The notes under the pieces are model-generated. The model did no database searches. It was not told where the DNA came from and saw only the letters and a program-made list of their open reading frames with translations. Positions 37,475 to 37,745 of a DNA stretch of 37,745 nucleotides are shown here, piece after piece (position 1 is the stretch's first letter; each line of letters starts with the position of its first letter). The stretch lies in contig JAKAZT010000007.1 in assembly GCA_021815695.1 (NCBI GenBank), positions 1 to 37,745 of the forward strand, in the 5' to 3' direction. The translations under genes and the position numbers were made by a program. The DNA is from Pseudomonadota bacterium. Lineage in GTDB: Bacteria; Pseudomonadota; Gammaproteobacteria; Xanthomonadales; Rhodanobacteraceae.

Positions 37475-37503
37475 TTGACGTTGGGTCAAGGCAACGGAAT
37501 AAT
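37475..37503 (+). promoter_or_regulatory. Promoter of tRNA-Arg
   Basis: TTGACG (37475-37480) and AATAAT (37498-37503) are exactly 17 bases apart, a near-consensus sigma-70 promoter. The discriminator after it (CCCCCGC) is GC-rich, as in stringently controlled stable-RNA promoters. The tRNA starts about 65 bases after the start point. Confidence 0.8.
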
Positions 37504-37575
37504 CCCCCGCTCGCCGCGCGACGCGCAACTCGCTCGCCGGTGAGCGGCACAGCTGCCGCGCCGCAGCTGTACCAC

Positions 37576-37652
37576 GCGCCCGTAGCTCAGTTGGATAGAG
37601 TACCAGGCTACGAACTTGGTGGTCGGGAGTTCGAATCTCTCCGGGCGCGCCA
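37576..37652 (+). tRNA. tRNA-Arg (anticodon ACG)
   Basis: This is a 77-base tRNA with acceptor GCGCCCG/CGGGCGC (7 bp), D-arm GCTC..GAGT, anticodon stem CCAGG/CTTGG (one G-U) with loop CTACGAA (anticodon ACG), T-arm GGGAG TTCGAAT CTCTC and encoded CCA. The A34 would be edited to inosine by TadA. It closely follows the E. coli tRNA-Arg(ACG) pattern. Confidence 0.97.
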
Positions 37653-37662
37653 TCTCCGGACG

Positions 37663-37697
37663 AAGGCCGGCGAGTGCACACTCGCCGGCCTTTTTCT
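37663..37697 (+). terminator. Intrinsic terminator of tRNA-Arg
   Basis: GGCCGGCGAGTG pairs perfectly with CACTCGCCGGCC over 12 bp around a two-base CA step (the end pairs open to make the loop), with AA before it and TTTTTCTT after. Nothing is recognisable between here and the window end at 37745. Confidence 0.88.
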
Positions 37698-37745
37698 TTG
37701 GCTGCCCGTTCGTCGTGCCTGCTGCCGCGCGACCCGCGCAGACCA

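Noticed and set aside
37475-37489. TTGACGTTGGGTCAA as a third ANR/FNR box
   Set aside because: The half-sites are five bases apart, not four, and TTGACG is better explained as the -35 of the tRNA-Arg promoter with AATAAT 17 bases away.
35921-37681. Minus-strand open frame opposite the Nramp-family gene
   Set aside because: It runs through the tRNA gene and its product is compositionally biased with no family signal.

Overview
The window is about 37.7 kb of very GC-rich, densely coding bacterial chromosome. It looks like a gammaproteobacterium, probably of the order Lysobacterales (Xanthomonadales); the family cannot be fixed from this alone. The evidence is kdkA (Kdo kinase), epmA, an enlarged LigA, the clusters recN/hrcA-grpE-dnaK-dnaJ and fur/bamE/ratB-ratA/smpB/ssrA, a CxxC-less Fur, and a one-piece tmRNA with tag ANDDVYALAA. 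There is no phage, insertion sequence, CRISPR array or obvious horizontally acquired island.

Layout. 1-1.9 kb (minus): kdkA, an MBL-fold hydrolase and the 5' part of moaA, read as kdkA>MBL>moaA with overlapping stops and starts. 1.9-7.5 kb: a GT9 heptosyltransferase, then convergent DUF6165 and orn, then sbcB, a DUF2461 protein and an HcaT-like MFS permease. 7.5-11.8 kb (minus): a secreted tandem-repeat protein, epmA and ligA. 11.9-13.5 kb: a TPR-like protein and a PAP2-family protein. 13.5-19.0 kb (minus): heat-shock cluster hrcA-grpE-dnaK-[TMEM175-like channel]-dnaJ. 19.2-23.4 kb: recN, then a NarL-type response regulator divergent from a MASE1 histidine kinase. 23.4-26.5 kb: a candidate structured small RNA with its own terminator, fur, bamE, ratB/ratA, smpB and ssrA (tmRNA).

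26.6-35.1 kb is the most interesting part. A beta-CASP metallo-beta-lactamase protein (minus) and a five-gene plus-strand operon diverge from one 232-bp intergenic region. The operon encodes a universal stress protein, an MgtC/DUF4010 membrane protein, a P3A-type proton ATPase, a MaoC-phosphate acetyltransferase fusion and acetate kinase. The intergenic region holds two perfect TTGAT-N4-GTCAA boxes (ANR/FNR type), each placed where a class II activator would sit for one of the two directions. The inferred role is an oxygen-limitation module: acetate kinase and phosphotransacetylase make ATP by substrate-level phosphorylation, and the proton pump could spend it to maintain the proton gradient and export acid.

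35.2-37.7 kb: two probable metal-transport membrane proteins (a NicO-like protein and a divergent Nramp-family protein with a dyad operator over its promoter), then a tRNA-Arg(ACG) gene with a near-consensus promoter and a strong terminator.

Many long alternative-frame reading frames on both strands are by-products of high GC content and are omitted. Functional statements rest on motif recognition by eye; no database search was run.
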